Source: Athripsodes cinereus
Lineage: Eukaryota > Arthropoda > Insecta > Trichoptera > Leptoceridae
DNA length: 64,000 nt
Assembly (NCBI GenBank): GCA_947579605.1
Contig: OX388309.1
Coordinates: 20,279,071-20,343,070 of the forward strand
Reading direction: 5' to 3'
The notes beneath the pieces are model-generated. The model worked only from the letters and a program-made list of their open reading frames with translations, made no database searches and had not been told where the DNA came from. Position numbers and translations under genes: made by a program. Each line of letters begins with the position of its first letter. Position 1 is the stretch's first letter. Shown here in pieces: positions 55,301 to 64,000 of this stretch.

Positions 55301-57305
55301 TATTTTTGGGAGTCATACCTACTAATATATCTATGGTAACCATTGCGCGAAATTTAAATCAAGGTTAATTTACTTTATGGGTGCATTAGAGGTCACATAA
55401 ATTGTCTATGTTAGCTATTGACCTGAAGTTTGCAAAAGATTTGCTATCGTTTGGCGGTGAATTTAAATCAATTTAAACTTACTTCGTCGTTTTTTTAGAA
55501 ACTTCTTTCGAAAATTATAGATTTATTCCTTGGGCATGCGTTGCTTTTTTGCATATATGGAAGGCACGCCACTGCTGGATAAGCAGTGCACATTGTACAT
55601 CTCTGTTCTATATTAAAATTTTATTTAACTATATTTGATCTGATTTTTTAAAATTTAATTTTCTTTAATGAATACTAGTTATGTAAAATATTTTTGAACA
55701 GTGATTTTATGACATTGATTTATTTATAATGAAACATGGAAAGATTTCTCTTTTCTTTGTAGGCAGTTTAAAACCTTTTGTGTACATAGGTGGGCTTTAA
55801 AATATTAGCTATTTAAGGCGCAAAACATACAGCATGATACATATGTTTTAGCATACTTCACAGTTGTGTGTGGTGCATAAGAGCTTGATTATAAAACAGA
55901 ATATACTTATTAGTTTCATGAATAAGGCACTACTTTTTGTTGAATCCTCTATCTGATATCCTAAATGTTATAAAATAACTGTGTAACGTCTAATATGATA
56001 GAACCAATACATATTATATTATGTCAGTGACAAGTTGTTCAGTATTTCTATAATTTATTTTAAAGTCAAATTTTAATAACTTGATTATTAATGTTTACAT
56101 ACATCATTTGGTTGTTTTGTTTTTTCTATTTATTATTAATAATTTCTGAAATAAATTGTGGTTTTATTTCATTTGATTTTTGTAATTATTTGTAAAACCC
56201 TTATTGTCCTTATGTACCTATACATGGAGAGTTGTGTGTGATCTGCAAAACAAAACATAATACAGTAGTTATATAAATAATTATAAAAATCATTTGAAAT
56301 ATACATATTGCTTATCCCGAAGACTTGGCAAACTACTTTACTGTCCAGCTTCAAGTCAATCTGGAGATAATTACACTGAAGTGATTTTATAATTGCTAAA
56401 TATAATTCACTATATGTGTGATGGTATTGGTGCTACCTTTATTACATCACAGAAACACACATTTATATAACTACTTGTATGTCTTTGCAGAATCAGACTC
56501 AGAAAGTGTAACAGGCTCGAGTCCATTGAAAACTTTTCTGGATGATGGGAAACACAGGGTGGATTTACTCCGATTGGAGCAGATACAGGAAGCAACAGCA
56601 GCATTTTATTCATACAATTTTACTGACTCTAATCTTCTTGTCTCTCCTCCATCCATTGCCGGGGAAGATATCACTGAAGTAAAAAATGTTAAACGTAAAT
56701 TGCCCTTAGAATATGAATCTAAGAGTTTGGATGAAATACACGGATTGAAAGGTGGTGCCAAACAGAACAAATCTCTTGATTTTCGTGTGTTGTCTCTTGA
56801 TGAAATCAAAGAACGAAAAAAGCAAAAAAAGTTGTGTGAAGATTCTCTAGTTCCTAATGATAATTCAGATGAAGGTGTGTTGAATGTTTCTACTTTTGCC
56901 ATAGATACAATAAATGATCATACTAGTGTTTTACATATTTCACATAGTAAGAGTGCTAGTAGGGCAAAATTAAAGAGGAAACTTTTGATTAGGTGTGAAC
57001 ATGTTGGTGAAAACAGAGATGGTGATGGCTCTATTGTCTCAAATCACCCAGGCTCTACAGCTAGCTCTGGAAAACTCAGGAAACAAGATGAAACGGAAAA
57101 CATTGAAAACCTAAAAAAAAAACAATCACCTACCCAATCCACTACTGAGTTGAGTCATTCTTCAGATCATGTCAATAGTGAAAGTAGTACTTTAGGTGAA
57201 GTGATAGAAAGGACTACTCTGTCTAATTTAGTACCAGATTTAGTATCGTGTTGTACTAGGAAATCTCTTCATAATGTACAAAGAAATCTAAAAGATACAT
57301 TATGA
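43264..57305 (+). CDS. ZC3H11A: Zinc finger CCCH domain-containing protein 11A homologue, six coding exons
   Basis: Joining 43264-43323, 43415-43534, 43641-43778, 43863-44046, 44182-44367 and 56491-57305 gives 1503 bases: 500 residues and a stop. All introns are GT...AG with matching phases. Three CCCH fingers sit at residues 10-28 (CX7CX5CX3H), 39-56 (CX7CX4CX3H) and 68-86 (CX8CX4CX3H). The flanking words CYFYYYSTCTKGEAC, CFYWQQGKC and IPCYWETQPGGC match vertebrate ZC3H11A closely. That protein associates with the TREX complex and acts in nuclear mRNA export. Beyond the fingers the protein is low-complexity, with a Q run near residue 112 and Met/Pro repeats near 190-210. A conserved-looking basic helix, LSLDEIKERKKQKK, lies at about 329-342. 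The vertebrate protein is longer (about 810 residues). Intron 5 is 12.1 kb. Confidence 0.9.
43415..43534 (+). CDS. ZC3H11A: ZC3H11A exon 2
   Basis: Completes finger 1 (GEACNFRH) and holds finger 2 (CFYWQQGKCFDQHCKLRH). Acceptor TTTTAG, donor GTAAGA, phase 0. Confidence 0.92.
43641..43778 (+). CDS. ZC3H11A: ZC3H11A exon 3
   Basis: Finger 3 (CYWETQPGGCRKKHCSFQH). Acceptor TTTTCAG, donor GTACGT, phase 0. Confidence 0.92.
43863..44046 (+). CDS. ZC3H11A: ZC3H11A exon 4
   Basis: Begins GGREMQQQQQG; Gln/Ala/Thr-rich linker. Acceptor TTGTAG at 43862, donor GTTACT at 44047, phase 1. Confidence 0.8.
44182..44367 (+). CDS. ZC3H11A: ZC3H11A exon 5
   Basis: Reads MAPINPMTPMAPINSMTPLA and LVVNFEE. Acceptor ATCAG, donor GTATGC; phase 1 on both sides fits exons 4 and 6. 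Confidence 0.8.
44368..45412 (+). other. ZC3H11A intron 5, left part
   Basis: AT-rich intron with no recognised element before the pogo-like element at 45415. Confidence 0.5.
45415..46923. mobile_element. Pogo/Tc1-like nonautonomous element, 1.5 kb
   Basis: Starts CAGGTCAAATGCCAGTATAA and ends GAGATTTGACCTG, flanked by TA on both sides (45413-45414 and 46924-46925). Sub-terminal GTATAACGAATTTC and GAAATTTCGTTAC are also inverted. This style is typical of pogo/Tigger MITEs. No transposase ORF; a 182-bp duplication lies inside. Confidence 0.7.
46014..46377 (+). repeat. 182-bp tandem duplication with an internal palindrome
   Basis: 46014-46195 and 46196-46377 differ at one position seen (CCTAGTG against CCTAATG). 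Each unit holds GAATATTCTTCAATCC and, 28 bases on, its exact complement GGATTGAAGAATATTC. Confidence 0.92.
46926..47950 (+). other. ZC3H11A intron 5, middle
   Basis: AT-rich. The 114-codon ORF at 47568-47912 is Cys/Tyr-rich, with no recognised domain and a TATATA microsatellite inside it; taken as chance. Confidence 0.45.
48174..49136 (-). CDS. Tc1-family transposase (DD34E)
   Basis: 320 codons from ATG 49136. The same frame extends upstream about 17 more codons (ITPRKREKIITLCEHTS), up to where the LINE fragment interrupts. The true start is therefore probably cut off or lies before the insertion. The N-terminal helix-turn-helix contains MSQRKIAEQCGVSLGAVNKI. A second DNA-binding segment includes GRKRKTSARDEAYL. 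Catalytic residues are seen in VLFSDETHF, WFQQDSAPCH and SPDLNPIENLW; 34 residues separate the second Asp and the Glu, giving DD34E. The frame is free of stops. It encodes the cut-and-paste enzyme of the element. Confidence 0.9.
   Translation of the reverse strand: MSQRKIAEQCGVSLGAVNKIIKQKRETGSVNVKRVGKCGRKRKTSARDEAYLIRKSKLNPRMTSFDLQQDLEANGVKIHDSTVRKRLIESGRKAIRPQKKQLLTADMMKKKKIWAKKYADWTEDQWKNVLFSDETHFLVQGEHSRYVRKSSNEKITSAHIEQTVKHPQKVMFWGCFSFYGPGSLVPVVGMMNSDKYKELLEQKLNGELEKINSNDKLWFQQDSAPCHKSKKMIKYFEENKINVLDWPGNSPDLNPIENLWTICKQRVRKMDCTTKRKMIEAVIQVWFRDEKIKENCKKLVESMPKRLQDVIKAKGGHTSY
49195..49870 (-). pseudogene. LINE reverse transcriptase C-terminus with zinc finger, inserted in Tc1
   Basis: The minus-strand frame 49230-49865 has RAVIVPTLIYSCEAWVPYR, then LDKLQQRQLRQIMRVQWF, LRWSGHVVRMHEGRLPKK and KRFKDVLHNTLK. 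These are the thumb/C-terminal region of an RTE-like reverse transcriptase. The C-terminus adds CPECEKVCLSRIGLHSHLRWH, a C2H2-type finger. The 3' end is an ATT-repeat tail on the plus strand at 49190-49207. Truncated at its 5' end. It separates the Tc1 transposase from its 5' UTR. Confidence 0.8.
50190..53658 (+). other. ZC3H11A intron 5, right-middle, repeat fragments
   Basis: At 50281-50320 a short AAAAATCC...GGATTTTT hairpin is seen. From 50930 an (ATT)n followed by minus-strand LINE-like 3' UTR (GCCAGTACAGTAC). A tRNA-like piece at 51385-51450 (minus; TTCAAATCCTGCTGCCAAC). The short RTE-tail repeat at 51597-51665 (minus). Another weak tRNA-like piece near 53370-53455. No coding gene recognised; ORFs of 88 and 68 codons (52072, 52611) lack motifs. 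Confidence 0.45.
51597..51665 (-). repeat. Short repeat with RTE-like tail, minus copy
   Basis: CTACTACTATACCATCATGG, CATATCCCACTAGTGAGG and CCAGCAGACCAGCTGCAT; same family as 28935-29025. Confidence 0.6.
53667..55574. mobile_element. hAT-type nonautonomous element, 1.9 kb
   Basis: Perfect 8-bp flanks CTGGATAA (53659-53666 and 55575-55582). Ends CAGTGGCGGGACTAGGC and GGAAGGCACGCCACTG. The right end matches the short MITE at 17274-17472. The interior is AT-rich and has no transposase. Confidence 0.8.
55583..56490 (+). other. ZC3H11A intron 5, right end
   Basis: AT-rich, nothing recognised before the TTTGCAG acceptor ending at 56490. Confidence 0.5.
56491..57305 (+). CDS. ZC3H11A: ZC3H11A exon 6 (terminal)
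   Basis: Begins ESDSESVTGSSPLKTFLDD after a TTTGCAG acceptor and stops at TGA 57303-57305. Charged, Ser-rich and disordered-looking, with KRKLPLEYESKSLDEIHG and LSLDEIKERKKQKK. Joining of exon 5 to this exon across 12.1 kb rests on phase and acidic continuity (NFEE-ESDSES). Confidence 0.85.
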
Positions 57306-60139
57306 TTAAGATCTTTTCAAAAGCACCAAGAATTCTGCCAAGTAAAATGAATATTTGTAATAGACGGATATTTATAAAAAACATGTTTGTGCCTTAATAT
57401 TGGTTGATGTTGTAACATATTGTGATACTATTTTATAAGTGCAAGCACAGAGAACATTCTTACTATAGTGACAGAAGTACAGTGAGACCTCTACCATCAG
57501 TTGGTTAAGATCCTCATGAATATGGAACAGTGGAAACAATATTGTTTCAAAATCACCACTGATATTTAATTAATCTGCATTTTTATTTAAAAAAGAGAAA
57601 ATTATCATAAACTTATGATTAACAAATATACTTAAATCATAATTTATAGGATTTTGGGTAACTCCAGCAAAATTTTTCAATCGCATGTGTTTTATACTTT
57701 AGCAGTTGTAGCACTAAGATAGGAGCTGAGAATTATACTGAATACAATGAGATTAATAATTATAGAGGTACCAATTAAATGATAAGTAATATACATAGAT
57801 ATAATTGTATGTGATCAAGAGCTAATGTAGAATTTTATACAGGCGTTTCGAATGTGATTTATATTCTAAATTGTTTCATTATTCTACCAAAAAATATACA
57901 TCACATTGATTGTATTAGGTAGGTATTATTAACTGAAATGTTTTGTTTGGAAGAGGAGGGTAAACCAGGGACAAGATTTATTGTAAAACATATCATTTAT
58001 TGAAATGTCGACATAAGATTTGTTAAGATTCAATGGATAAAGGATAGTTACATATTTGTAAACTTATTTGTATTAATATGTTTGCATCACATTTTTTAAA
58101 TATTATATTTATATTAAATATTACATAAATTAAATATTAATCACAAAAGTTCACACAATGTTCTTATAAACAATTCAATCAAAATATATTGTGTAACTTT
58201 ACAATATTCATGTTAATGATAGGTACCTCTTAAGTTGCAAATATATTATTTTATATGGAATTTACACAGGTAATTGTCGTTTCTACAATCATCTACTAAA
58301 TTGTCCATATAAATATTGTAAGTAATCAGTTACCCTTGATCACCAGCGCCAAATTTCCAACTCTTTCCTTGTAAGGAGATTGGTGATGATGTTCCACATG
58401 GAGAAATATAGAGGTAGTGTACATGTTTAACATATTTTATTTACTAAATTAGTAGCACATACTACTTAGAATTGATTGTGAATCTAGATGTAACTGTGTG
58501 CTGCTGTTGATTTTTTAATATTAATAAATAAAGTGGATTCTTCTCAGTCATTTGACTATGTAAATTGTGTGTGGTATAGTGCAGGGATCTCCACATTCCA
58601 GCCTTAGGGCAATACTGATTACTTCAGTAAGTTCCGAGGATCAAAACTGTTTCTATTTTCTTGTCATTATCTATAATTTCTAGACTAGTCACCGAGTAGA
58701 CATCTTGGGTGGAACATTCACTAGTTTATAATGTCAGTGGGATTTATTTAATTTTTTTTTGCATATTTTATTTTATTATTAAGCTTTACCTTGCACGTAA
58801 ACAAAACTGTGCTATTATAAAATATTTTTTTATTAAACTTATCATAACAACAATAAACTATTAGCTGTCGCAGACCAAATTGATGATTTGATCTTAGTAT
58901 GGAGACCCCTAGTATAGAGAAAGGAGACAGTTGACATTTTGTTTATGTGGTAGTTCTTTCTTTTAAGATAATATTATTTGCCTAATCCTTAACTCAACCA
59001 CACAACAGTGTTTTAACAAAAATAAAGTATCACATTCCTATCACTCTGAATTTGTCATTGTACCTTACATACACATTTATGTTCACAAGTACTACTCTCG
59101 TCTATTCCATAAGCTATTGGATGTTTATATTGAATTCACCTCATTTGATTTATTATTGCAGATATTTTTTTAATATAATTTTTTAAATTTAATTTTGTGT
59201 CAAGAGTTAGAAGGTGCTGTGTATATAATTTCTAATTTAATAAAATATGGATAACCCTACCTTCATACAATACAATACAATAGTATGATAATATAAGAAA
59301 AAATTTCACATAAAAATATTGATATGTTTTGAATTTGCCTTAATATAAAATTGTGATATACTTTTTTTGTATGATTGACATTACAAGGTTATATTTACAT
59401 TAGCCATTGAATATTACATATATGTAATTTAATAATATATGGCAACATTTGATTGCTATAGTCATTAAATCAGATCTAGTACAGAGTTCTCAATCATAGG
59501 TATTGTAAAATTTCTTATGTAAGATAGGAAGTAATGAATGATAATCCAGACATTTAATATTTAGTTAGATACATATTTATGAAATTTTTCGAATGTTTCG
59601 TGATTAACACTGTGGAATTCCATATTTATTATTAATTTAAAAATAAAAGAAACTCTGTATTTTCCCCTAAAATATTTTAGTAGAAAATTCAAAGTTTCTT
59701 TTATTTTTAAATTAATAATACATATTCATGTGTTTTACTACTGATCTCATTTTATTCAATATATTTGCATATATAGACTTGTTCTATGAACCCTTGTTGT
59801 GTTGTAGCAATAAAACTGGAATATTGTATAATGTGTTATATTTTATAAAATTGTTATTGATATAATCAAATAAACATACAATCTAATTCATATTTTTGAA
59901 GTTTGACTGTACACAACCATTTAACATACATATATAGCTAAGTACAATAATTTACATATTACTATGTGTCTATGTATAATATTTACAGTAATTCTTATTT
60001 ACGTCACAACATACCCAGGTATAAGAATGTGCACACATTTTTATTACAGAATCATTTCAATAGCTAAATTCTGTTAAACTTTGATTGATCTCAGCTACTT
60101 GCAAACGAATTCGTTCATATACAGCTTTAAAAACATATT
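57306..60139 (+). other. ZC3H11A 3' UTR and intergenic region
   Basis: Possible poly(A) signals AATAAA at 58523-58528 and 59809-59814 (the latter followed by a GT-rich stretch). A hAT MITE lies at 58582-58911. No other gene seen between ZC3H11A and Pax6, which converge here. Confidence 0.45.
58582..58911. mobile_element. hAT MITE A, second (decayed) copy
   Basis: Starts CAGGGATCTCCACATTCCAG and ends TATGGAGACCCCTA. Flanks GTATAGTG and GTATAGAG match at 7 of 8. Interior CCTTAGGGCAATACTGATTA matches 38880 region. Confidence 0.7.
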
Positions 60140-60530
60140 CTTATTCCAGTTCATTATATCTGTCCAACAAGCCACAGATTATTATGTTATAACAAACCAG
60201 ATGATTTATTCTAGTTCATTATATCTGTCCACCAAGCCACAGATTATTATGTTATAACAAACCAGATGATTTATTCTAGTTCATTATATCTGTCCACCAA
60301 GCCACAGATTATTATGTTATAACAAACCAGATGATTTATTCTAGTTCATTATATCTGTCCACCAAGCCACAGATTATTATGTTATAACAAACCAGATGAT
60401 TTTTTCTAGTTCATTATATCTGTCCACCAAGCCACAGATTATTATGTTATAACAAACCAGATGATTTTTTCTAGTTCATTATATCTGTCCACCAAGCCAC
60501 AGATTATTATGTTATAACAAACCAGATGAT
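60140..60530 (+). repeat. 65-bp minisatellite, 6 copies
   Basis: Unit TTCTAGTTCATTATATCTGT...CCAGATGATTTA, 65 bp, six times. The first unit differs most (CCAGTTC, CCAACAAG). It lies 0.75 kb downstream of the Pax6 stop codon. Confidence 0.95.
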
Positions 60531-61287
60531 TTTTTTTTCTACTTGTATACTGGGATTGAAATAAACAGACCATTTAAATACTTTATAATAACTTGTGCAA
60601 ATCATTGAAATAATATTCAAACATTTTTGTATTGCTACCAATAACATACTATATTATATTCATCACCAACTTGTAATTTCTGTACTTTTCGCTAGCTTGA
60701 TGATGAGAGCGGAAGCTCTTGAAAGCCGGCTCACGTCCAGTAAAATGTCACAGTGGATATACTATGAAAATACATATCAAATTTAGATTCAAACATATTC
60801 TAAATTGTCCTGTTATTTTATTTCCAACTCATTTACTTATTCCATCACCTAATTTTCCACAATATTCGTAAATTTTATGAAATATTGCATTTTGGTGTAG
60901 AAAAATATAATAATAATAAAACTTTATTGACGGAACATAAAAAAAAATGTGTACAAACAACACATAATAAATAAAAAAACAGTGCTCTGTCAAATGGCGG
61001 ACTTGTTGCAGAGCAACATCTTCCAGCTAACCATTATAAATATATTTGGTTGGTAGTCATTTGTCTCTTAAAGTATATTTTATTAATATTTTCAATATTA
61101 TTTCTTCATTCCTAATCTTTGTGATCTTTGAAATTGGTGTAGTTGATTTTGTTCTTACCGCTACAGTTTTTATTGTTTGATAGTCTTCTGTGATTATTTG
61201 TAGATATAATTAGCTGGAGGCATATGTGTTGGTGTTGTCTTGAATTGTTGTTAAGCTTTGAACAGGGCTTTCCTACTCCCACCAGGG
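60531..61287 (-). other. Pax6 3' UTR region with a LINE 3' tail
   Basis: Minus-strand Pax6 3' sequence. At about 60905-61030 an (ATA)n next to AAACTTTATTGACGG reads on minus as a LINE-like end with AATAAA and an ATT tail. It could supply the Pax6 poly(A) site. Confidence 0.4.
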
Positions 61288-61385
61288 TCACTGCAGGCGG
61301 GACCAGTACTGCTGGCCCATGTCGGGACCCTGACCCGGTACAGCTATTGGCACCGATACTCCTGGTGATATTAAACCAGTGAATT
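61288..61385 (-). CDS. Pax6: Pax6 (eyeless/toy) terminal coding exon
   Basis: After a minus-strand TTTTCCAG acceptor, the exon reads in phase [17 protein letters not shown], then PDM, QYWSRLQ and stop (TGA, complement at 61288-61290). Pax6 proteins are known to end [15 protein letters not shown]...PDMSQYWPRLQ, so the match is near complete. Pax6 is the paired-box/homeobox transcription factor of eye and brain development; this exon is the end of its C-terminal activation region. No ATG-started frame covers this exon, so it is easily missed. Which insect paralogue (ey or toy) it is cannot be decided from this part. Confidence 0.93.
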
Positions 61386-61790
61386 CTGGAAAAGTAATAT
61401 GTCTCTGATTATATTACAATGGAAATTATTTAGATGATAACAATACACTCAATTTAAGTGTGAAATAAAATAAAAATATTTGTAGGAATCAAGTTGAAAT
61501 AAGAAATGCAATAGTAAAAATTCTTTATGACCTTCATATGCAAGCAATCTGAATACATATACAGGGGGTTAATTATTTAATGAAGATACCACATTTGTAT
61601 GTAATGTCATACAAAAATTATAAGTAAGAAATATTAAGAATATTTAAAAAAAAAAATGTTCAACTGGGTTTGAGTTAAACATGCAGATAATTTTATAATT
61701 AAGAAATAATGCTTTAAAAGTTAGAAATATAAAGAAATGGGATTGAATTATAGGGAATGATGTGTGAAGTGTGATTATTAATTTTGTTAC
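61386..61790 (-). other. Pax6 last intron
   Basis: 405-bp GT...AG intron with TAAATTGAGTGTATTG-like AT-rich content; no element recognised. Confidence 0.7.
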
Positions 61791-62047
61791 CTCCAGATGC
61801 TCCATTGGTACTGGGAAATTGATGATGATTATGCCCATTAGGATGATAGCCTTGGTGTAGAACTGGACTGTTGGGCGGGTGGTAGGCGGAGTGAATGGAG
61901 GGCGCTCCATAGCCCTGGGAGTAGGGTGAATAAGCAGGTCCCAGAGTACCCGTATTTGCACCTTGGGGTGACGGCTCACGTGGACAGACCTCGCTGAAAC
62001 CACCCATCGAAGGCATAGGTCCACGTAAAAATGCGGATTCCAGTTCG
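61791..62047 (-). CDS. Pax6: Pax6 penultimate coding exon (Pro/Ser/Tyr-rich activation region)
   Basis: Minus-strand TTTCCTAG acceptor, then 85 full codons starting ELESAFLRGPMPSMGGFSEV and including PAYSPYSQGYGAPSIHSAYH and GHNHHQFPSTNGASG. Donor is GTAACA, phase 1. It joins the terminal exon in frame across a 405-bp intron ([13 protein letters not shown]). Composition (Pro, Ser, Tyr, His, Gly) suits the PST-rich Pax6 C-terminus, and PMPSM resembles the PPMPSF segment of vertebrate Pax6. Upstream exons with the paired domain and homeodomain are not in the window. The overlapping 126-codon frame at 61644-62024 is a shadow. Confidence 0.88.
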
Positions 62048-62275
62048 CTAGGAAAATATAATGCGTAAAATAAAATATATTTCTAGTATATAGTGTCTAT
62101 CTACCTATAATACCTATCTATATATTGAACAAAAGTCTCCGTGAATAAACAAAACTTAAATGTCAATTAAATGTTTGAACCACTCTAGATTAATCATTCC
62201 ACTTGATTTTATTCATCGATAGTTAACCTATTTGGATAGGTATTAACTAGGTAGGTATGTTGTATATTATGATAC
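62048..62275 (-). other. Pax6 intron sequence next to an RTE insertion
   Basis: About 230 bp of AT-rich intron between the Pax6 exon and the RTE tail. No feature other than the branch/acceptor region at 62048-62080. Confidence 0.6.
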
Positions 62276-64000
62276 TATACTATACTATACTATACTATAC
62301 CCTCACGACGTGTCCCAAGTGGGGTAGGCAGAGAGAACGGAACGCCAAACAGATCTATCTTTACACACTTCCTTCGCTTCCTCCACATTCATACAGTTCC
62401 TCATACACGCACGTCGGTTCCTCTTACTCAACACGCGGCCGTCCTTGAGAATTTGATCCACGTGATCAAGCCACGTGGTTCTCGGACGCCCGCGTTTCCT
62501 CACACCCTTTCTTTCAGATAAGTATATCCTCTTTGTCATTCTTTCCTCTTTCATTCGTTCCACATGACCAAACCATCTCAATTTATTTACACGCATTCTG
62601 TCCACAACAGTCTTTTTGCATCCGCTCATTCTTCTAATATCCTCATTCTTCACTCTATCACGCAGCGTTTTACCAACCATTCTTCTCAACGATCGCATCT
62701 CTACTGCATTTATTCCACTTTCGTCCTTCTTCAACCACGTCCATGTCTCGCTTGCATACGTAAGTGACGGTACCAGAATGGTATTGTGCACCAGCATTTT
62801 AGCCATGTTCGACACATTGTCATTGCTGACAATGGGTCGAAGTGCACCGTTTACTCTAGCACCGGCCACTTTCCTTCTTTCAATGTCCCTATAGCATCTT
62901 CCATCCCTCGTAAACATACTTCCCAAATATACATACTCACTTACTTGCTCCAAACATTCGTCACCAACTTTAGTCTCGCAAATCGTTTTTTCATTCTCTC
63001 TTTCAAAAACAAGAACTTTCATCTTCATAACGTTCATTTTCAAACCATTCAAATTGCAACTATCATACACACACGTAACAATCTCTTGTAAGTCCCTTTC
63101 ACTCTCAGCCATTAACACCAAATCATCTGCGTACATCAATGCATTCACCCGAAACCCATTCAGCTCGACACCAACATCCATCTCTTTCACAGGTCGCATA
63201 CAGTAGTCGAAGAATAGGTTGAACAGCCACGGAGACATGACACAACCTTGCTTCACTCCTTTGGTGAGGACAAACCACTCCGAGAGAGTGTTATTTACCC
63301 TCACGCAAGCGGAGCTTCCCACGTAAAGTGAAGATATTGCGCGGATCAACCGGCTGCTCACCCCACACTCCGACAACACGCGCCACAACCTTTCCCGGTC
63401 CACTCGATCATACGCTTTCTCCAGATCCACGAACGCACAAAAAAGCCTCTGGTGTTTACCCAGAAACTTCTCTATAACCATTCGCAGGGAGAAGATCTGA
63501 TCGGTGCACCCTCTGCCATTCAAAAAAGCTCCTTGCGCATCCCATATCTTACACTCAGTTATCTTTCGTACTCTCTCAATCAAAATTCTACCATACAGTT
63601 TCCCTATTGAGCTCAGCAAGCTAATAGCCCGATAACTCCCGCATTCAAGCCTAGAGCCTTTCCCCTTGTACAGGGGGCAGATGATAGCCCTCTTCCAATC
63701 CTCTGGTGTAACACCTTCTCTCCAACAATCGTTGAAAAGCTCCAAACACCACGCGAGAGCCCCCGGTCCACCAGACTTGATGAGCTCAATGGCAACACAA
63801 TCATACCCTACAGCTTTACCGCACTTCGCTTTTTTTAATGCATTCAAAATCTCATTCATATCTATCATATCGTTTTCATTCACACTGCTTTCACTGTCGT
63901 CATACTCATTTGTATTTGTACCATCACATTCAAACAGATCTTCGAAATATTCCTTCCATCTCTGTAGCACACATTCATCATTCACTAACACACATCCATC
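62272..64000 (-). mobile_element. RTE-type LINE, 3' part, uninterrupted, runs off right edge
   Basis: The minus strand ends TGAGGGTATAGTATAG with a five-base repeat tail at 62272-62300 (plus: TATAC). The same element occurs inactive at 18727-20670 and as a fragment at 24009-24265, at about 95% or better by eye. It lies in a Pax6 intron in the same orientation as the gene. Confidence 0.88.
62303..64000 (-). CDS. RTE reverse transcriptase, partial at right edge
   Basis: Open from the window edge to the TGA at 62303-62305, about 565 codons (an internal ATG at 63991; the frame continues upstream as DGCV). Motifs in order: KKAKCGKAVGYDCVAIELIK, RAIICPLYKGKGSRLECGSY, ISLLSSIGKLYGRIL, FVDLEKAYDRVDRERLW, GVKQGCVMSPWLFNLFFDY and LMYADDLVLMAESE (catalytic). 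Then NGLKMNVMKMKVLVF, the thumb, and a basic C-terminus with RKRGRPRTTWLDHVDQ. No stop or frameshift is seen, so this copy may still be active if its endonuclease part, beyond the window, is intact. Confidence 0.88.
   Translation of the reverse strand, partial: DGCVLVNDECVLQRWKEYFEDLFECDGTNTNEYDDSESSVNENDMIDMNEILNALKKAKCGKAVGYDCVAIELIKSGGPGALAWCLELFNDCWREGVTPEDWKRAIICPLYKGKGSRLECGSYRAISLLSSIGKLYGRILIERVRKITECKIWDAQGAFLNGRGCTDQIFSLRMVIEKFLGKHQRLFCAFVDLEKAYDRVDRERLWRVLSECGVSSRLIRAISSLYVGSSACVRVNNTLSEWFVLTKGVKQGCVMSPWLFNLFFDYCMRPVKEMDVGVELNGFRVNALMYADDLVLMAESERDLQEIVTCVYDSCNLNGLKMNVMKMKVLVFERENEKTICETKVGDECLEQVSEYVYLGSMFTRDGRCYRDIERRKVAGARVNGALRPIVSNDNVSNMAKMLVHNTILVPSLTYASETWTWLKKDESGINAVEMRSLRRMVGKTLRDRVKNEDIRRMSGCKKTVVDRMRVNKLRWFGHVERMKEERMTKRIYLSERKGVRKRGRPRTTWLDHVDQILKDGRVLSKRNRRACMRNCMNVEEAKEVCKDRSVWRSVLSAYPTWDTS

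Noticed and set aside
61644..62024. 126-codon minus ORF
   Set aside because: Shadow of the Pax6 penultimate exon; splice phase supports the other frame.

Overview
The window is animal nuclear DNA, most likely from an insect. It is AT-rich and has introns up to about 12 kb. It is packed with non-LTR retrotransposons (RTE, CR1/Jockey-like, L2-like), hAT-type MITEs, Tc1/mariner elements, tRNA-derived SINEs and minisatellites. Nothing prokaryotic is present. The order cannot be fixed from the sequence; Krueppel-homolog-2 and Pax6 homologues fit an insect.

Three host genes can be rebuilt from exons that match on splice sites, phase and family similarity. (1) Kr-h2/TMEM33, plus strand, 16245-31876: six coding exons for a multi-pass ER membrane protein, with a 12.5 kb first large intron full of repeats. 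(2) ZC3H11A, plus strand, 43264-57305: six coding exons for a 500-residue protein with three N-terminal CCCH zinc fingers, with a 12.1 kb intron 5 that holds a pogo-like element and a Tc1 element. (3) The last two coding exons of Pax6 (eyeless/twin-of-eyeless), minus strand, 61288-61385 and 61791-62047. The paired box and homeobox exons must lie beyond the right edge.

Layout. 1-1396 (minus) is a 465-codon open frame running off the left edge, probably the N-terminal part of a retroelement protein. 3361-8351 is a two-ORF LINE broken by a poly(A) insertion. 10258-16088 is a cluster of hAT elements with nested SINE and LINE insertions. 16245-31876 is Kr-h2, with minisatellite, RTE, SINE and mariner copies in its introns. 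34250-37182 is an RTE element with a 12-bp target duplication. 38440-41465 holds MITEs, including two inserted in the same 8-bp target. 41780-60139 is ZC3H11A and its 3' flank. 60140-62047 is the Pax6 3' region. 62276-64000 is an RTE copy with an uninterrupted frame running off the right edge, about 230 bp from a Pax6 exon.

The host genes show no shared pathway. The mobile elements tell the clearer story. Members of one RTE family occur intact, with a deleted catalytic motif, and as short tails, and dispersed short repeats appear to carry the same 3' tail. Several nested insertions give a relative order of events.
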